Assembly (NCBI RefSeq): GCF_001665395.1
Contig: NZ_LZSG01000023.1
Location: 42,519-106,518 of the forward strand
DNA from: Mycobacterium sp. 1164966.3
GTDB lineage: Bacteria > Actinomycetota > Actinomycetes > Mycobacteriales > Mycobacteriaceae
DNA: 64,000 bases
Reading direction: 5' to 3'
The number at the start of each line of letters is the position of its first letter. Position 1 is the first letter of the stretch. The notes below the pieces were generated by a model. The model made no database searches, was not told the origin of the DNA, and saw nothing but the letters and a program-made list of their open reading frames with translations. Position numbers and translations under genes: made by a program. Shown here one piece after another: positions 1 through 9,400 of the stretch.

Positions 1-211
1 TCATCTCGGCGAACGATGGTTCGACGCCGCCCGCGGCGACCGGATTGAACGCCGACATCAGCCCACTGGCCCACATCTCGTCGACGATCGCGTCAGTCAG
101 GGTGCGTATCCGCTCGGATTCGGCGGCCCCCGCGCGCACCACGTCTCGCATCCCTCGGGCCAGCGCGACGACCTGACCACTCACTGCGGCTGTCTCCGAT
201 ATCGACGTCAT
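1..211 (-). CDS. Acyl-CoA dehydrogenase / flavin-dependent monooxygenase family protein, N-terminal part (truncated by window edge)
   Basis: Only the first 70 codons lie in the window; the frame is still open at base 1. The ATG at 211 gives a protein starting MTSISETAAVSGQVV. The visible part is the amphipathic N-terminal helical region of the acyl-CoA dehydrogenase fold. It includes the segment around WASGLMSAFNPVAAGG, which resembles the N-terminus of HsaA-type hydroxylases and of acyl-CoA dehydrogenases. Catalytic residues and FAD contacts would lie in the missing part, so the substrate cannot be inferred. It sits 29 bp downstream of the SDR gene at 241-1011 on the same strand, so the two are probably cotranscribed in a small catabolic unit. 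Confidence 0.6.
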   Translation of the reverse strand, partial: MTSISETAAVSGQVVALARGMRDVVRAGAAESERIRTLTDAIVDEMWASGLMSAFNPVAAGGVEPSFAEM

Positions 212-240
212 TGCTGTTTCCTACCACTTCGCGATCGGTG

Positions 241-1011
241 TCAGCCGGGTAGGCCGAACAGCTGGACCACACCGTGATCGCGGCCGGCGGTGTAGCCGCC
301 GTCGACGGCAATGGCCTGACCGGTGACGAAGGACGCGTCGGGAGACAACAGAAAGGCCGCCACGGCCGCGATCTCCTCGGGCTGACCCAGCCGTTGCAGG
401 GCATGCTCCTTGGTGATCGAGGCCGCCGGACCTTCCATTCCCGGTATCCCGAAGACGCTGTCGGCCATCGGCGTTTTGATGAAGCCGGGGCAGATCGCGT
501 TGGCCCGGATGCCGCTGGGCCCGTAGTCGAGCGCGATGTTCTTGGTCAACAGCACAACGCCGCCCTTGGCGGCGTTGTAGGAACTGCCGCCCGCCGTACC
601 TTCGAGGCCCTCGATGCTGGCGAGGGTGACGATCGAGCCGCGCTCGCCGTCGATCCGGGGTTGCTCGATCATTCTGGCCAGGGCGGCCTTTGCGACCAGA
701 AAGGTGGCGGTGAGGTTGATACCGATCACCCGCTCCCATTCGGCGCGTGGCAGTAAATGGACCGGGCCGCCGCCGGCGACACCGGCGGAGTGCACGACGC
801 CGTCGAGGCGCCCCGGAACGGCGTCGAACACTTCGGTGACGGCCGCCTCGTCGGTGACGTCGGCTGTCACGAATGTGAATCCGCTGCCGAGGTCGGGAGG
901 GGAGGCGAGGTCGGCCCCGACGACGGTGCCCCCGTCGGCCAACAGGCGCCGAGCCGTGGCCAACCCGATACCTGATGCAGCGCCGGTGACGACGTAGGTG
1001 CGGGTGTTCAT
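241..1011 (-). CDS. SDR family NAD(P)-dependent oxidoreductase
   Basis: A 256-residue classical short-chain dehydrogenase/reductase. The protein starts [16 protein letters not shown]; the TGxxxGIG cofactor motif lies about residues 9-16. The catalytic Ser is in the TLASIEG segment and the YxxxK motif reads YNAAK. The C-terminal [13 protein letters not shown] is the usual end of FabG-like SDRs. The reading frame extends upstream to 1095, but that extension runs through a hairpin repeat and is Arg-rich, so the ATG at 1011 is preferred. Oxidation or reduction of a hydroxyl/keto group is expected, with substrate unknown. It precedes an acyl-CoA-dehydrogenase-type gene, which suggests a lipid or sterol-like catabolic step. 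Confidence 0.88.
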   Translation of the reverse strand: MNTRTYVVTGAASGIGLATARRLLADGGTVVGADLASPPDLGSGFTFVTADVTDEAAVTEVFDAVPGRLDGVVHSAGVAGGGPVHLLPRAEWERVIGINLTATFLVAKAALARMIEQPRIDGERGSIVTLASIEGLEGTAGGSSYNAAKGGVVLLTKNIALDYGPSGIRANAICPGFIKTPMADSVFGIPGMEGPAASITKEHALQRLGQPEEIAAVAAFLLSPDASFVTGQAIAVDGGYTAGRDHGVVQLFGLPG

Positions 1012-1033
1012 GGGTCCTCTCTTGCGAAAGCCA

Positions 1034-1098
1034 GCGTTGATTCTGCGGCGACGGCGCGCCCTACTTGCACGATTACGCCATTGCCGCAGAGCCAATGC
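1034..1098 (-). terminator. Hairpin terminator, member of the CGTTGATTCTGCG intergenic repeat family
   Basis: Arms of 15 bp at 1034-1048 and 1084-1098 pair with two G-U wobbles and one mismatch. The hairpin lies just downstream of the stop of the minus-strand secreted-protein gene (1118-1612) and upstream of the SDR gene start. The arm sequence is nearly the same as in the hairpin at 60822-60884 and in a half copy near 63892. No long T-run follows. Confidence 0.5.
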
Positions 1099-1117
1099 GC
1101 GGGTTTGCGGCCCGGTT

Positions 1118-1612
1118 TCAGAATGGTGTCACGTTCTGCGTGTCGACGGACATGCCATGGCCGGTACGGTCATTGGTGAACTTGGTGCCGTCCGGGCTGG
1201 CGACGATCGTCCAGCCCTGGGCGCTGTAGGTCTGATAGTCCATCGTGACTTTGCCCTCGAGCAGGCCGAGATCGGCATTGACCCAATGGAACTCGCCATC
1301 GGCGTTGATACTGGCGACGTGGTAGTGCTGCCCGTCGGGCATGGTGGGCCAGTTATTGGCGTTGGTTCGGCAGGCGACCACTTCAGCATTGATCGAACAG
1401 CTCGTCGAACCCGACTTCGTTTGCACACGCACGTAGCCTTGCTCGTTCGGCGGCAACGGGATTCCGGGCGAGGCCGGCGGCGTGGCGGTCGAGATGAGGT
1501 GGTATTTCGAGGACGTAGCCTCGGGGCCGGATCGCGTCGACAACGAAACACCGATTGCGAGCAGGGCTATGATCGATATTCCAAGCGGCGCAAGCCTTCT
1601 CAGCAGCACCAT
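1118..1612 (-). CDS. Mycobacterial secreted or membrane-anchored hypothetical protein
   Basis: A 164-residue protein with an N-terminal hydrophobic segment after Arg-Arg ([19 protein letters not shown], about residues 5-23). This is either a signal peptide or a single membrane anchor. It is followed by a Pro/Thr/Ser linker and a compact domain of about 105 residues. Two cysteines lie close together ([12 protein letters not shown]) and could form a disulfide outside the membrane. The domain pattern (NNWP, [12 protein letters not shown], [16 protein letters not shown]) is one I associate with a mycobacterial secreted family of unknown function. It is a single gene, divergent from fabG3, with a hairpin terminator at its end. 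Confidence 0.7.
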   Translation of the reverse strand: MVLLRRLAPLGISIIALLAIGVSLSTRSGPEATSSKYHLISTATPPASPGIPLPPNEQGYVRVQTKSGSTSCSINAEVVACRTNANNWPTMPDGQHYHVASINADGEFHWVNADLGLLEGKVTMDYQTYSAQGWTIVASPDGTKFTNDRTGHGMSVDTQNVTPF

Positions 1613-1757
1613 TGTTTCGTCACCTCATCCCGCCGGGATCGACAATGTTTGCTAACTGTACTCCGGCGCGGAGCGCGCTGGAATGACTTATCTGCTGGAC
1701 GTACCCCCGAAATCCCGACGATCACCGGGCTGAGAACATAAGGCATTCCAACGAGCC

Positions 1758-1762
1758 GGAGG
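1758..1762 (+). promoter_or_regulatory. Ribosome binding site of fabG3
   Basis: GGAGG is centred 8 bases before the ATG at 1768. It fixes this start, because the upstream extension has no comparable site. Confidence 0.6.
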
Positions 1763-1767
1763 ACGAT

Positions 1768-2550
1768 ATGACGGGACGATTGGCGGGCAAGGTCGCGCTG
1801 GTCAGCGGCGGCGCGCGCGGGATGGGCGCGTCGCACGTGCGGGCGATGGTGGACGAGGGCGCGAAGGTGGTGTTCGGCGACATCCTCGACCACGAGGGCG
1901 AGCTGGTAGCCAAGGAAGTCGGCGATTCCTGCCGATACGTCTCGCTTGACGTCACCAAGCCCGAGCAGTGGGAGGCTGCGGTAGCCACTGCCCTCGACGT
2001 ATTCGGCGGGCTCGACATACTGGTCAACAACGCGGGGATCATCAACATCGGCACTATCGAGGACTACGAGCTTTCCGAATGGCAGCGGATCCTCGACATC
2101 AACCTGACCGGAGTGTTCCTTGGTATCCGCGCAGTCGCCAAGCCGATGAAGGAAGCCGGACGTGGTTCCATCATCAACATCTCGTCGATCGAAGGACTGG
2201 CCGGGACGATCGCGTGCCATGGTTACACCGCAACCAAATTCGGTGTCCGCGGCCTCACCAAGTCAGCCGCGCTGGAGTTGGGGCCGAGCGGAATCCGAGT
2301 GAACTCCATCCACCCCGGCCTCATCAAGACACCGATGACAGAATGGGTTCCCGAGGACATCTTCCAGACCGCCCTCGGCCGGATCGCCGAGCCGCGAGAG
2401 GTGTCCAACCTCGTCGTCTACCTCGCCAGCGACGAGTCCAGCTACTCTACCGGCTCAGAGTTCGTCGTCGACGGCGGTTGCGTGGCCGGGCTCGCTCACA
2501 AGGACTTCTCCGCGGTCGACACCGCGCAACAACCGGAGTGGGTCACCTAA
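1768..2550 (+). CDS. fabG3: 3-alpha/20-beta-hydroxysteroid dehydrogenase FabG3 homologue
   Basis: A 260-residue SDR that resembles M. tuberculosis FabG3 (Rv2002) along its full length as I recall that protein: the same start region (GKVALVSGGARGMGASHV), the same catalytic segment (IINISSIEGLAG then YTATK) and the same end (SQPEWVT there, QQPEWVT here). The cofactor motif GGARGMG is about residues 13-19. Rv2002 is known to act as an NADH-dependent 20-beta-hydroxysteroid dehydrogenase in vitro, and steroid oxidoreduction is inferred here by homology. The gene has its own good RBS and is followed by a strong hairpin, so it is probably monocistronic. Confidence 0.92.
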   Translation: MTGRLAGKVALVSGGARGMGASHVRAMVDEGAKVVFGDILDHEGELVAKEVGDSCRYVSLDVTKPEQWEAAVATALDVFGGLDILVNNAGIINIGTIEDYELSEWQRILDINLTGVFLGIRAVAKPMKEAGRGSIINISSIEGLAGTIACHGYTATKFGVRGLTKSAALELGPSGIRVNSIHPGLIKTPMTEWVPEDIFQTALGRIAEPREVSNLVVYLASDESSYSTGSEFVVDGGCVAGLAHKDFSAVDTAQQPEWVT

Positions 2551-2554
2551 GTTC

Positions 2555-2616
2555 GGCGAGCAGACGCAGAAGCCCCCGATTTCGTGCCGAAACGGGGGCT
2601 TCTGCGTCTTCTCGCC
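2555..2616. terminator. Long bidirectional hairpin terminator between fabG3 and a convergent membrane-protein gene
   Basis: Two 23-bp arms (2555-2577 and 2594-2616) are complementary with one mismatch, and the stem continues into the 16-base spacer (TTTCG/CGAAA). It lies 5 bp after the fabG3 stop and 11 bp before the end of the convergent gene at 2627. The 13-mer GCGAGCAGACGCA in its left arm recurs at 3504-3516. Confidence 0.75.
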
Positions 2617-2626
2617 GGGTCTATAG

Positions 2627-3478
2627 CTAGCGTGCCGCGTGTTCGAGCGTCGCGTCAAAGCGTTTCTTGTCGACCTCGTCGACACAAAAACCTCGACTGG
2701 CGAGCCGTTGCCGAAAAAACGCCGCGCTCACGCCGTCGGGCAGCCTGGCACCGGTCTCGCGGGAGAACACGCGCGCCTGCGGCAGGATGACGTCGCGACC
2801 GCGCGCGGCAAACCGGATCGTGGTTCCGTCGGCGGTGACGGCCGAATACTCGTATTCGAGCAACTCGAACCAGCCACCCGGCGCCCGCACAGAAACCGAC
2901 GAATCCGGTGCCACCCGAAACTCATGTCCCCGCTTGACGAACGGAACAAGATTGAACCAGATGAGCAAGAGGCCTGGCACGATGAGGACGAACAGAGCGT
3001 AGGCGTGAGTTTCTTCCAGATGCGCATCGTATGACCAACCGGTAACCATCTCGGCGGTCCAGCCTGCGACGAAAGCGCCCATGTCGCTGAGCACCTCGCG
3101 GATCGTCGCACGACCGGTGGACAGGTCGTACGCGATCGCGCCGGTCGCGCCGATTCCTCCAACGGTCAATGCAACGCCCAGCAGGACCAGTCCCCAGCTC
3201 GTACGTGACACGAATGCGCCGCGCACGTCCGCCGGTTCCGCAATGTCGACCTTCGGTCCCCCGAGCGGCTTGGCCATGCACCAGATGCTGACGGCGAGGG
3301 CGATGCCCAGCGCCAAGAATTCGACTGCACCGAACGAGGGGCGATCCGAATGAGCAATCGCCACGCCTATGAAGGTCAGCCAAGCAGTCCACCGCAGGGC
3401 CCGCTGCCAGCTCGCCAGGCGTCTTTCCGGGGTCGACTCATCCTCGTCGACCCCGTCATCCTCCACTTGGTGACCCAT
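2627..3478 (-). CDS. Four-pass membrane protein of unknown function
   Basis: A 283-residue protein from the ATG at 3478; the longer frame upstream crosses a repeat and is not favoured. The N-terminus is acidic (VEDDGVDEDES). Four hydrophobic segments follow: around WTAWLTFIGVAIA, LALGIALAVSIWCMA, WGLVLLGVALTVGGIG and ALFVLIVPGLLLIWFNLV. After the last one there is a soluble C-terminal domain of about 100 residues with a beta-rich look (GGWFELLEYEYSAV, TTIRFAARGRDVILP). I do not recognise the family. It is convergent with fabG3 and divergent from the cysteine-dioxygenase fusion gene. Confidence 0.7.
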   Translation of the reverse strand: MGHQVEDDGVDEDESTPERRLASWQRALRWTAWLTFIGVAIAHSDRPSFGAVEFLALGIALAVSIWCMAKPLGGPKVDIAEPADVRGAFVSRTSWGLVLLGVALTVGGIGATGAIAYDLSTGRATIREVLSDMGAFVAGWTAEMVTGWSYDAHLEETHAYALFVLIVPGLLLIWFNLVPFVKRGHEFRVAPDSSVSVRAPGGWFELLEYEYSAVTADGTTIRFAARGRDVILPQARVFSRETGARLPDGVSAAFFRQRLASRGFCVDEVDKKRFDATLEHAAR

Positions 3479-3714
3479 CCCGGGATCGTAACGTCCGCGC
3501 CGCGCGAGCAGACGCAAAAGGTCACGAGTACCTGCCGAAACGCGGCCTCCGCAAGCAAGTGATGACCCCAGCTGCGCTGCTTGCCGCATGCCGTTCCAAG
3601 AATCCTCCAAGGATCCTTTGAGACCCCGGCGACAGCGTTGCGTATCGGCCGCATAGGGACAGCTGCGACGCATGGTCCCCTACCCGGCCATGTCCGCCGC
3701 ACGAGGAAAGCACC

Positions 3715-5649
3715 ATGACCGAGATCGTCCACGCCCTACCGCCCGTGACCCGTAGCGGCCTCACGGAACTGGCCCCGCTGTTAGATGCGTTGGCCGCGGT
3801 CGCTGTGCGTGGCGAAGTGCCGGGTCCTGAGCTGCTGACTCGCGTCGCGCAGGCCCGCTCGAAGCTGTCGATCTTGGCGTCGCCGCCCGCCGATGGAGAG
3901 CCGTACTCGCGCTCGATTCTGCGTGTCGACGACGAGGTTGAGATCATGCTCGCGCGCTGGCGTTCTGGAAACAGCTGTGCACCGCATGACCACGGAGGTT
4001 CGGGCGGCTTCGTCATCCCCGTCGAGGGCACGTTCACGGAGCGCCGGTTCACGTGGGACGGCCCGCAGCTGGTCGTGGCCGAGAAGGCGATCCGCCCCGA
4101 AGGCGCGCCAATTCGGATCACGCCCGACGTGATTCACGACATGACCGCCGGAAAGTACGGACTGACACTGCATTTCTACAGTCCGCCCGCGGCGGGCATG
4201 CGGGTGTTCGACCTGGAGCGGGCCGAGGTGCTGGAGTTGGTCGGCAACTACGGGGCATGGATACCGCAAGGCGATCATCCGCGCATCCCCTTCGCACAGA
4301 TAGCACCCAAAAGCCAAGTGAGGCCATTGGTTTGGGTGGCCCACACCACCCACTACCGTGGCGGGTCGGCCGAATTCTCGGTTGCCGCGGCCACCATGGC
4401 CCGCGAACTGGGCGCCGCCAATCCCGACGCCGACGTCGTCGTCTCCGGCCTGCACCACAAGGCCGACTTCTCAGCCGAGCTGGCAAAGTTCGCCGCTTCG
4501 GGCCGACAGGTCAGCGAGCTGCACTTGATCAGCCACGCCGGGATGTACGGTCCGATGTTCGGCTCGACGGACTGGCCCGAGCAGTTCTCGCCGCACGAGT
4601 GGCGCGACATGGCAATTCCGTTCTCCCCCAACGGGCGTGCATACTTCCACGCCTGCCGCACCGCGCGCTGGTTCGCGCCATTCTTTGCCGACGTGTTCGG
4701 AGTCCCCACTTTCGGCAACTACAACTACACCACCGTGTCTGCTCGCAAAGACCGGTTTGCGTGGGCGGGTCGCCATCCGGCGGCCCGCCCGAGTCTTTAC
4801 ATGATCGCCGCGCCCGGCAAGAAATCGCACGGCTGGGTCGGAAGCATCCGCAAGTACTCCGGCTGCGCGGCGGAGCCGTTGATACAGAGCCTTCCGGCCA
4901 CGGCGCAACCGGAACGGTCCTACGACCGAGTGGCCGAGCTCTACGACCGCGCCTACGCGGACATCAAAGTTCGCGAGGCCGAGTGGAAGTGGGTGGCCGA
5001 CAAGGTATCCCGGGTCCGCGCTGAGCTTGGCCGCGGCTTGCGAGTGCTGGAAATTGGTTGCGGCAACGGCGCTTTGCTGCGCGAGCTGGATGACCGCGGT
5101 GACATCGACTTCGGCATCGGGGTAGACAGTTCGGCGGGAATGCTGGACAAAGCCCGCGAGCACAGCCGCGACCGGACCAGGCTGCGGTTCGTCAAAGTCA
5201 ACGGCCCGGATTTGGATGTCCCCGACGAACACGTCGACGTGGTGATCTCGTTCCTGTCGTTCCGATACCTGGACTGGGATCCGGTGATGGCAGAGATCCG
5301 GCGCGTCCTGGTTCCGCGCGGACGGCTGTGGGTAGTGGACATGGTGCAACACCCGGTACGCGCACGAGAGTTGGGCGTGCTCGCCCGTTCGGCCATGGCG
5401 CATCTGCGCACGCGGCGTGCCCGACCACAGTTCGCTAAGGACCTGGCCGCGTTGACGACGCACCCCGACTGGCTGACCATGGTGCGGCACAACCCGATTC
5501 GTGCCGAACACGAGTATCAGTGGTATTTTGCCAGCCGCTTCCCCGGCACTCGACTGGACACGCTGACAGCAACCAGGTCTGCGCGGGTGGTGGCATTCGA
5601 TTCCGGACCATTGGACAAGGGGCAGACCGCCCCCCTCACCTATCCGTGA
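3715..5649 (+). CDS. Cysteine dioxygenase-like cupin / caspase-like / SAM methyltransferase fusion
   Basis: A 644-residue three-part protein. Residues about 60-170 form a cysteine-dioxygenase-type cupin: His91-x-His93, Glu104 followed by Gly, and a third His at 141 match the usual Fe(II) ligand pattern. Residues about 200-390 are a separate alpha/beta block with a His (LHLISHAGMYG, His274) and a Cys (FHACRTARW, Cys314). These are placed like the His-Gly and Ala-Cys dyad of caspase/CHAT-fold peptidases. Residues about 400-560 are a class I methyltransferase with motif I VLEIGCGNG (444-452), an acidic GVDSS and the post-I RGRLWVVDM. The cupin and methyltransferase assignments are strong; the caspase-like one is inference. 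The gene runs 4 bp before a racemase-family gene, so the pair is probably one pathway. The substrate is unknown. Confidence 0.8.
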   Translation: MTEIVHALPPVTRSGLTELAPLLDALAAVAVRGEVPGPELLTRVAQARSKLSILASPPADGEPYSRSILRVDDEVEIMLARWRSGNSCAPHDHGGSGGFVIPVEGTFTERRFTWDGPQLVVAEKAIRPEGAPIRITPDVIHDMTAGKYGLTLHFYSPPAAGMRVFDLERAEVLELVGNYGAWIPQGDHPRIPFAQIAPKSQVRPLVWVAHTTHYRGGSAEFSVAAATMARELGAANPDADVVVSGLHHKADFSAELAKFAASGRQVSELHLISHAGMYGPMFGSTDWPEQFSPHEWRDMAIPFSPNGRAYFHACRTARWFAPFFADVFGVPTFGNYNYTTVSARKDRFAWAGRHPAARPSLYMIAAPGKKSHGWVGSIRKYSGCAAEPLIQSLPATAQPERSYDRVAELYDRAYADIKVREAEWKWVADKVSRVRAELGRGLRVLEIGCGNGALLRELDDRGDIDFGIGVDSSAGMLDKAREHSRDRTRLRFVKVNGPDLDVPDEHVDVVISFLSFRYLDWDPVMAEIRRVLVPRGRLWVVDMVQHPVRARELGVLARSAMAHLRTRRARPQFAKDLAALTTHPDWLTMVRHNPIRAEHEYQWYFASRFPGTRLDTLTATRSARVVAFDSGPLDKGQTAPLTYP

Positions 5650-5653
5650 TGTC

Positions 5654-6433
5654 ATGACCACGAATTCTTGCTTGGGAATTGTCGATTGGGGGATCGGCGG
5701 TATCGGGCTGGTTCGCGCGCTGGACGAGATGGCACCAGGGCTGCCGATCGTGTACTGGTCGGACGCGGAGGCCACCCCTTACGGCCGGATGGGCAGCGAC
5801 GAGCTTGCTACCCGGCTGACCATGGTCGTCACCCAGCTTGCCGAGCGGGGAGCCACCGAGGTAGTGCTGGCCTGCAACGCGGCCAGCACGGTGGTCGGAC
5901 GGCTTGGGGCGACACCGATTCCGGTGGAGGGCATCATCGAGCACGGACTGGCCTCCGTGCCCGACGACATTGGGGGTCCGATCGGCGTGGTAGGCGGACG
6001 TCGCACCATCGCCGGCGGCCACTACCGGCGCGGCCTCGAAAGACGAGGCCACGTTGTGCGGTCGCGGGTGGCACAGCCGTTGTCCGCCCACATCGAGGCC
6101 GGCCGCACCTGCTCACCGCAATTCCGCACAGACTTGGCCAGGATCATCGCGCCGTTACGAGGGGTCGACGCGCTGGTCCTGGCCTGCACTCACTACCCCG
6201 CCGCGAGTCGTTGGTTCAAAGCCGCGCTGCCGCAAGCCATGTTGATCGATCCCGCCGAGCGGCTGGCCGCGGCGATTGCGGCGCGGCATCCTCACACTTT
6301 GAATGCAGGGTCACGGCAGCGGGTGTTTCTGACCACCGGCGATCCCGAGGCCATGCGGGTCGGGGCAGCCCGCGCCTGGGGTTCCGTGTTGGCCGCTACC
6401 GCCGTAACGCGCGAGGCCCGGTTGGTGGCCTAA
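5654..6433 (+). CDS. Aspartate/glutamate racemase superfamily protein (MurI-like paralogue)
   Basis: A 259-residue protein. Both catalytic-cysteine motifs of the family are present: LACNAAST with Cys74 and LACTHYP with Cys177. The substrate-loop equivalents are altered, with DWGIGGIG where MurI usually has DSGVGGL, and ATPYG where MurI has xxPYG. The Ser to Trp change next to the first Asp argues that it is not the housekeeping glutamate racemase. Family chemistry is cofactor-independent inversion at the alpha carbon of Glu or Asp. It starts 4 bp after the stop of the cysteine-dioxygenase fusion, which suggests action on a related, possibly sulfur-containing, amino acid. That substrate link is inference. 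Confidence 0.8.
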   Translation: MTTNSCLGIVDWGIGGIGLVRALDEMAPGLPIVYWSDAEATPYGRMGSDELATRLTMVVTQLAERGATEVVLACNAASTVVGRLGATPIPVEGIIEHGLASVPDDIGGPIGVVGGRRTIAGGHYRRGLERRGHVVRSRVAQPLSAHIEAGRTCSPQFRTDLARIIAPLRGVDALVLACTHYPAASRWFKAALPQAMLIDPAERLAAAIAARHPHTLNAGSRQRVFLTTGDPEAMRVGAARAWGSVLAATAVTREARLVA

Positions 6434-6438
6434 ATGCG

Positions 6439-9400
6439 TCAAACCGCCCTAGCTGCAAGCGGTTCGAACTCGAGGGTGAGCGCTTTTGCTCGTAGCTGCG
6501 CCATGAACTCACCATGAGCGGCCTCGTCACCCTGCGCGCGGGCAAGCAACCCGCGCAGGCGCAATAGCGGCAGTTCGTGAAGGATAAAGCCCGGGTCGGT
6601 CGGTACCGCCGCCAGCCGGTCGATCGCAAATTGTGCTTCGAGAAGGTCGTTTTCAGTGCCGCGGGCGACTAACGCCTCCACGAGAGCGGTGGCTGCCAGC
6701 CAAAGCCATATCATGTCGCCCGACGCATAGTCGTCTTCGACAACCGTGCGACCGAGTTTGATGGCGCCGTCCAGATCTCCGAGTCGTGCTTTCTGCCTGG
6801 CTATCTCGGGATCAACGATGGCGAGCGCCAAGCCAATAAATCGCTGACTCGATGCAGAGTCCCGCGCCTGAACCAGAAGCGCCAGACCCTCGTCCCGTGC
6901 GCCGTGTTCAATCTTTGTGAAGCCGTGGGTCAGTCGTGCGAGACCCAGGGTAAAGTCGTCACCGCTCTGCTCGGCGATACGCAGTGCCTCGGCGGTGTCC
7001 GCCAATGCGGTCGCATCGGCCGCTAATGCGCCAAAAGGAATGGCCAACACGTACTTCCACATGATCGCCGCCACATGGTCCTGAGGTTCCACCTGGGCCG
7101 CGACGGCGATGGCAGCGTCGGCGTCGACTTGCCAATCCGGAATGCCCAGGCACATCTTCGAAAACGCCGACATGCCCAACGCCATTGCCAGCGGAGAACC
7201 GAAGACAAGGTTACCCTTGGTCGCGTCCCCGGCGGCCAGATCAATGACGCGGTCCGCTAAGCGCAGCGCTTCGCGAATCTCGCCGGACTCATTTTTGGGG
7301 TAGATCATACTGAAGTGCAGAGCTACCAAAAGCGTTGGATCTCCGATTGATTCGATGAGTTCAGTCAGCTCGCTGGCGAGTATGGCCGCGTCGCGAACAC
7401 GGCCATTGGCTGCGAGTGCCATGACGACGCCGCCCATGCCAATGGCCAGAGATACCTGGTCGTCGGCTTGGTCGCAGAGCTGGCGAAGTTCGTCGAACCC
7501 GGTGTCACCGGGACGGCCGCCGGCAAGAGTTGTGGTGGCGCACAGCAGAGTTCGGGGCTCGATCTGCATCCGTAGCCGACCCGGTTCATCAGCGGGCAGT
7601 CGTTCGGCGACCTGGCATGCGCGCTGCCAACTGGTGCGGGCCGATGTCAGGTCTCGGTAGCGCGACCAGGCTCCGGCCCGCATGTGCCAGTCGAAGGCTG
7701 CCTGCAGATCTCCTGCAGCTTCGAGATGTTCGGCAATCAATGCGGCGTTTTGGTCGGCTGACTCGGGATCGCGCGCTTCAATGACGTTGGCGACTCGCCG
7801 ATGAAGTTCGGCCCGTTCCGATTTCAGCTGTGACTCGTACGCCACCGCGCGGATGAGCGGATGGCGAAACGCGTATTCAGCGTGCGGAGCAAACCGCACC
7901 TGATCGATGAGTTCGAGCCGCAGCAGCTCACAAAGAACGGCCGCCAGCGTGTCGGTATCCTCCAGCAGGGTTTCGAGCAGGTCGGGTGTGAAACGTGCTC
8001 CGACAACAGCTCCGGCATACAGTGCCCGCTTTGCACTGCTGTCCAGGCGGTCGATTCGGGCCGCGATGGTGGCCTGCAGGGTGCTCGGCAGGCTGATGGT
8101 GGCGGTCGGATGCCGACAGACGTAGTTGCCGCGGTCACCGTCGAGCACACCCCGTCCGGCCAAGTCCCGGACGATCTCTTCAACGAAAAATGGGTTCCCG
8201 ACGGCCTGTTCGGCAATTTGCTCGGTTAGCTCCGCCACCGAAAGATCCCCACCGAGCAGTTCACCGACGAGTGCGCGGGTCTGTTTGGCATTTAACGGCG
8301 CCAGGGCAATCGTCTGGCTACCGGGTGGATGCGACAGCGGGCCACGGTATTCCGGGCGATAGGTAATCAGGACCACCGAGTGGGTTTGCGGGACGACGGT
8401 GAGAAATTCGGCCAGCATGGCCTCACTGGCTTCGTCGATCCAGTGCGCGTCCTCGACCACATATACCGCGGGCCGGGTGCGGGCCAAGCCCGCCGCGTTC
8501 AGCATCGCCGTCAACCGCCGCCGCCGCGCGTCGGGAGTGATGGGCGGCAACGCAATTGCGGAGTCGGCGATCCCGAGCAGATCATCGAGCAGCAGCACTC
8601 CTCTGGGTCCGCATCGGGGATGCGCTCGCGAACCGTGGCCCGGGCCGCATCAGCGGCGACATCGCCGATGCGGAACACCGCTCGCAGCAGGCGAGCCACC
8701 ACGTGGAACGGGACATCTCGAGTGTGGGATTCGCAGTAGGTGCTGAACACCTCGACGCCGCGGTGGGCGGCGAATGACGTCGCCTCACCGACCGTACGGC
8801 TCTTGCCGATGCCCGCCGGTCCGACGACCCCGGCCACACAACCATCGCCATCGATCGACTGATCGACGATCCCGTTCAGCGTGTTGAGCTCCCAGGTGCG
8901 GCCCACCAGGTTCGGCTCGCGCCGCTTGCGCTGCATGCGCTCGTCGCCGACCGCCACCAACCTGCGCGCGGGAACCGGCGCCTTTGCACCCTTGATATGC
9001 ACCAGCTCGGAATCGCCGAGCACCGTGGCATGCTCCACGAGCGTGGCGGTGGATTCACTGATCATCACGCCCCCGGGCGGGGCCGCCGATTCCATGCGTT
9101 GCGCCATCCCGACCTGCTCGCCGATCGCGGTGTAACCGGCCGCACCCGAAGCGATTTCACCGGCGATCACCTGACCGGAATTGAGCCCGATCCGCAGTTG
9201 CAGCGCGATCCCGTCCGAGCGCTCGAATCCGCCTGCCAGCCTGCGTATTTCGTCCTGTATGCGCAACGCGGCCAGACAAGCGCGAAGCGCGTGATCCTCC
9301 AGCGCAACCGGCGCGCCGAACATCGCCATGATGCCGTCGCCAGTGAACTTGTCGACCGTGCCGCCGTCGCGCTGCACGGCGGCGGCCGATAGGCTGAATA

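Noticed and set aside
5654..6433. Housekeeping murI
   Set aside because: The catalytic cysteines are present, but the conserved DSG and PYG-flanking residues differ and the gene is coupled to the cysteine-dioxygenase fusion.
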